Source: Myxococcales bacterium
GTDB taxonomy: Bacteria > Myxococcota_A > Bradymonadia > Bradymonadales > Bradymonadaceae
Direction of reading: 5' to 3'
DNA length: 6,600 nucleotides
Assembly: GCA_007120615.1 (NCBI GenBank)
Contig: SKNI01000560.1
Span: forward strand, 1 to 6,600
Position numbers and translations under genes: made by a program. Below the pieces are notes generated by a model. It was not told the origin of the DNA. It made no database searches and saw nothing but the letters and a program-made list of their open reading frames with translations. Below, in pieces: positions 6,386 through 6,600 of the stretch (position 1 is the first letter of the stretch; every line of letters starts with the position of its first letter).

Positions 6386-6600
6386 TTCTTGTCGTATGGG
6401 AAGGCCGGACTAGTACATGGACGCAGTGAAGATGATTAGTTGAGGTCGAGGACTGGGTGACGAGGTCAAAGTCGTCGAAACGAGGCGATGCCGTAGCATC
6501 GTCGAGTGCAGACGGCGATGAGATCGTCACTCAGGACCGGCGTCAACTAATCAGAATTATTGCGTCGGTGTACTAAACCAGATTTACTTTCGAAACCTTA
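6386..6600. other. Intergenic sequence after the cytochrome gene
   Basis: No gene is recognisable. Apart from the palindromic element at 6433-6553, bases 6386-6432 and 6554-6600 show nothing I can assign. The last 47 bases are AT-richer and could be the approach to a gene beyond the right edge, but no start or promoter is clear. Confidence 0.55.
6433..6553. repeat. 121-base imperfect palindromic element with 11-bp perfect terminal inverted repeats
   Basis: The ends are exact inverted repeats: TGATTAGTTGA (6433-6443) and TCAACTAATCA (6543-6553). Moving inward, GGTC (6444-6447) can pair with GACC (6535-6538). CTGGGTGACGA (6453-6463) pairs with TCGTCACTCAG (6524-6534) with one G-U. TCA (6466-6468) pairs with TGA (6519-6521), and GTCGTC (6471-6476) with GACGGC (6511-6516) with one G-U. 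The apex is GGCGATGC-CGTA-GCATCGTC (6484-6503), a stem of eight pairs with one G-U. The pairs nest in one long rod separated by mostly symmetric internal loops. No T-run follows on either strand, so it does not look like a normal intrinsic terminator. Two readings fit: a decayed miniature palindromic mobile element, or a structured RNA. There is no open frame of note, and I see no convincing target-site duplication beyond a trivial GA on both sides. Confidence 0.7.

Noticed and set aside
6433..6553. Palindromic element as a rho-independent terminator
   Set aside because: The stem is far longer and more interrupted than usual terminators and no T-run follows on either strand.
6433..6600. Palindromic element as a retron non-coding RNA
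   Set aside because: Complementary outer arms fit superficially, but there is no multi-hairpin msr part and no reverse transcriptase gene in the window; sequence to the right would be needed.

Overview
The window reads as chromosomal DNA of a Gram-negative bacterium with moderately high GC. It encodes three exported proteins, two of them lipoproteins with acidic low-complexity tethers just after the lipidated cysteine. A large secreted kelch protein, an extracytoplasmic PHP-type metallohydrolase with carboxypeptidase-regulatory-like domains, and Asp/Glu-rich lipoprotein linkers suggest a delta-proteobacterial lineage (Bradymonadales or Myxococcota type). This placement is inferred from protein style, not from a marker gene.

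Layout: (1) Positions 1-3086, minus strand: most of a very large lipoprotein (1028 codons visible, continuing past the left edge) with a CehA/McbA-like PHP metal-dependent hydrolase domain. (2) Positions 3149-5521, minus strand: a complete 790-residue secreted protein built of about 14 kelch repeats, with a GTG start and a strong Shine-Dalgarno. It lies only 62 bases upstream of gene 1, with no visible terminator between, so the two are probably co-transcribed (kelch first, hydrolase second). (3) Positions 5522-5857: a 336-base divergent intergenic region with no convincing gene. It holds a 10-bp perfect palindrome, a pair of imperfect direct repeats and a weak candidate promoter. (4) Positions 5858-6385, plus strand: a small lipoprotein c-type cytochrome (one CxxCH) on an Asp-Glu-Pro repeat tether. 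(5) Positions 6386-6600: no gene. Positions 6433-6553 form a 121-base imperfect palindrome with 11-bp perfect ends that can fold almost end to end into one hairpin.

All three proteins should act outside the cytoplasm. The kelch protein and the hydrolase may form a functional pair, but nothing in the sequence identifies a substrate. The cytochrome is divergently transcribed and shares only the regulatory region. I do not see a defence system, transposase, CRISPR array, tRNA or rRNA. The least explained element is the 121-base palindrome.
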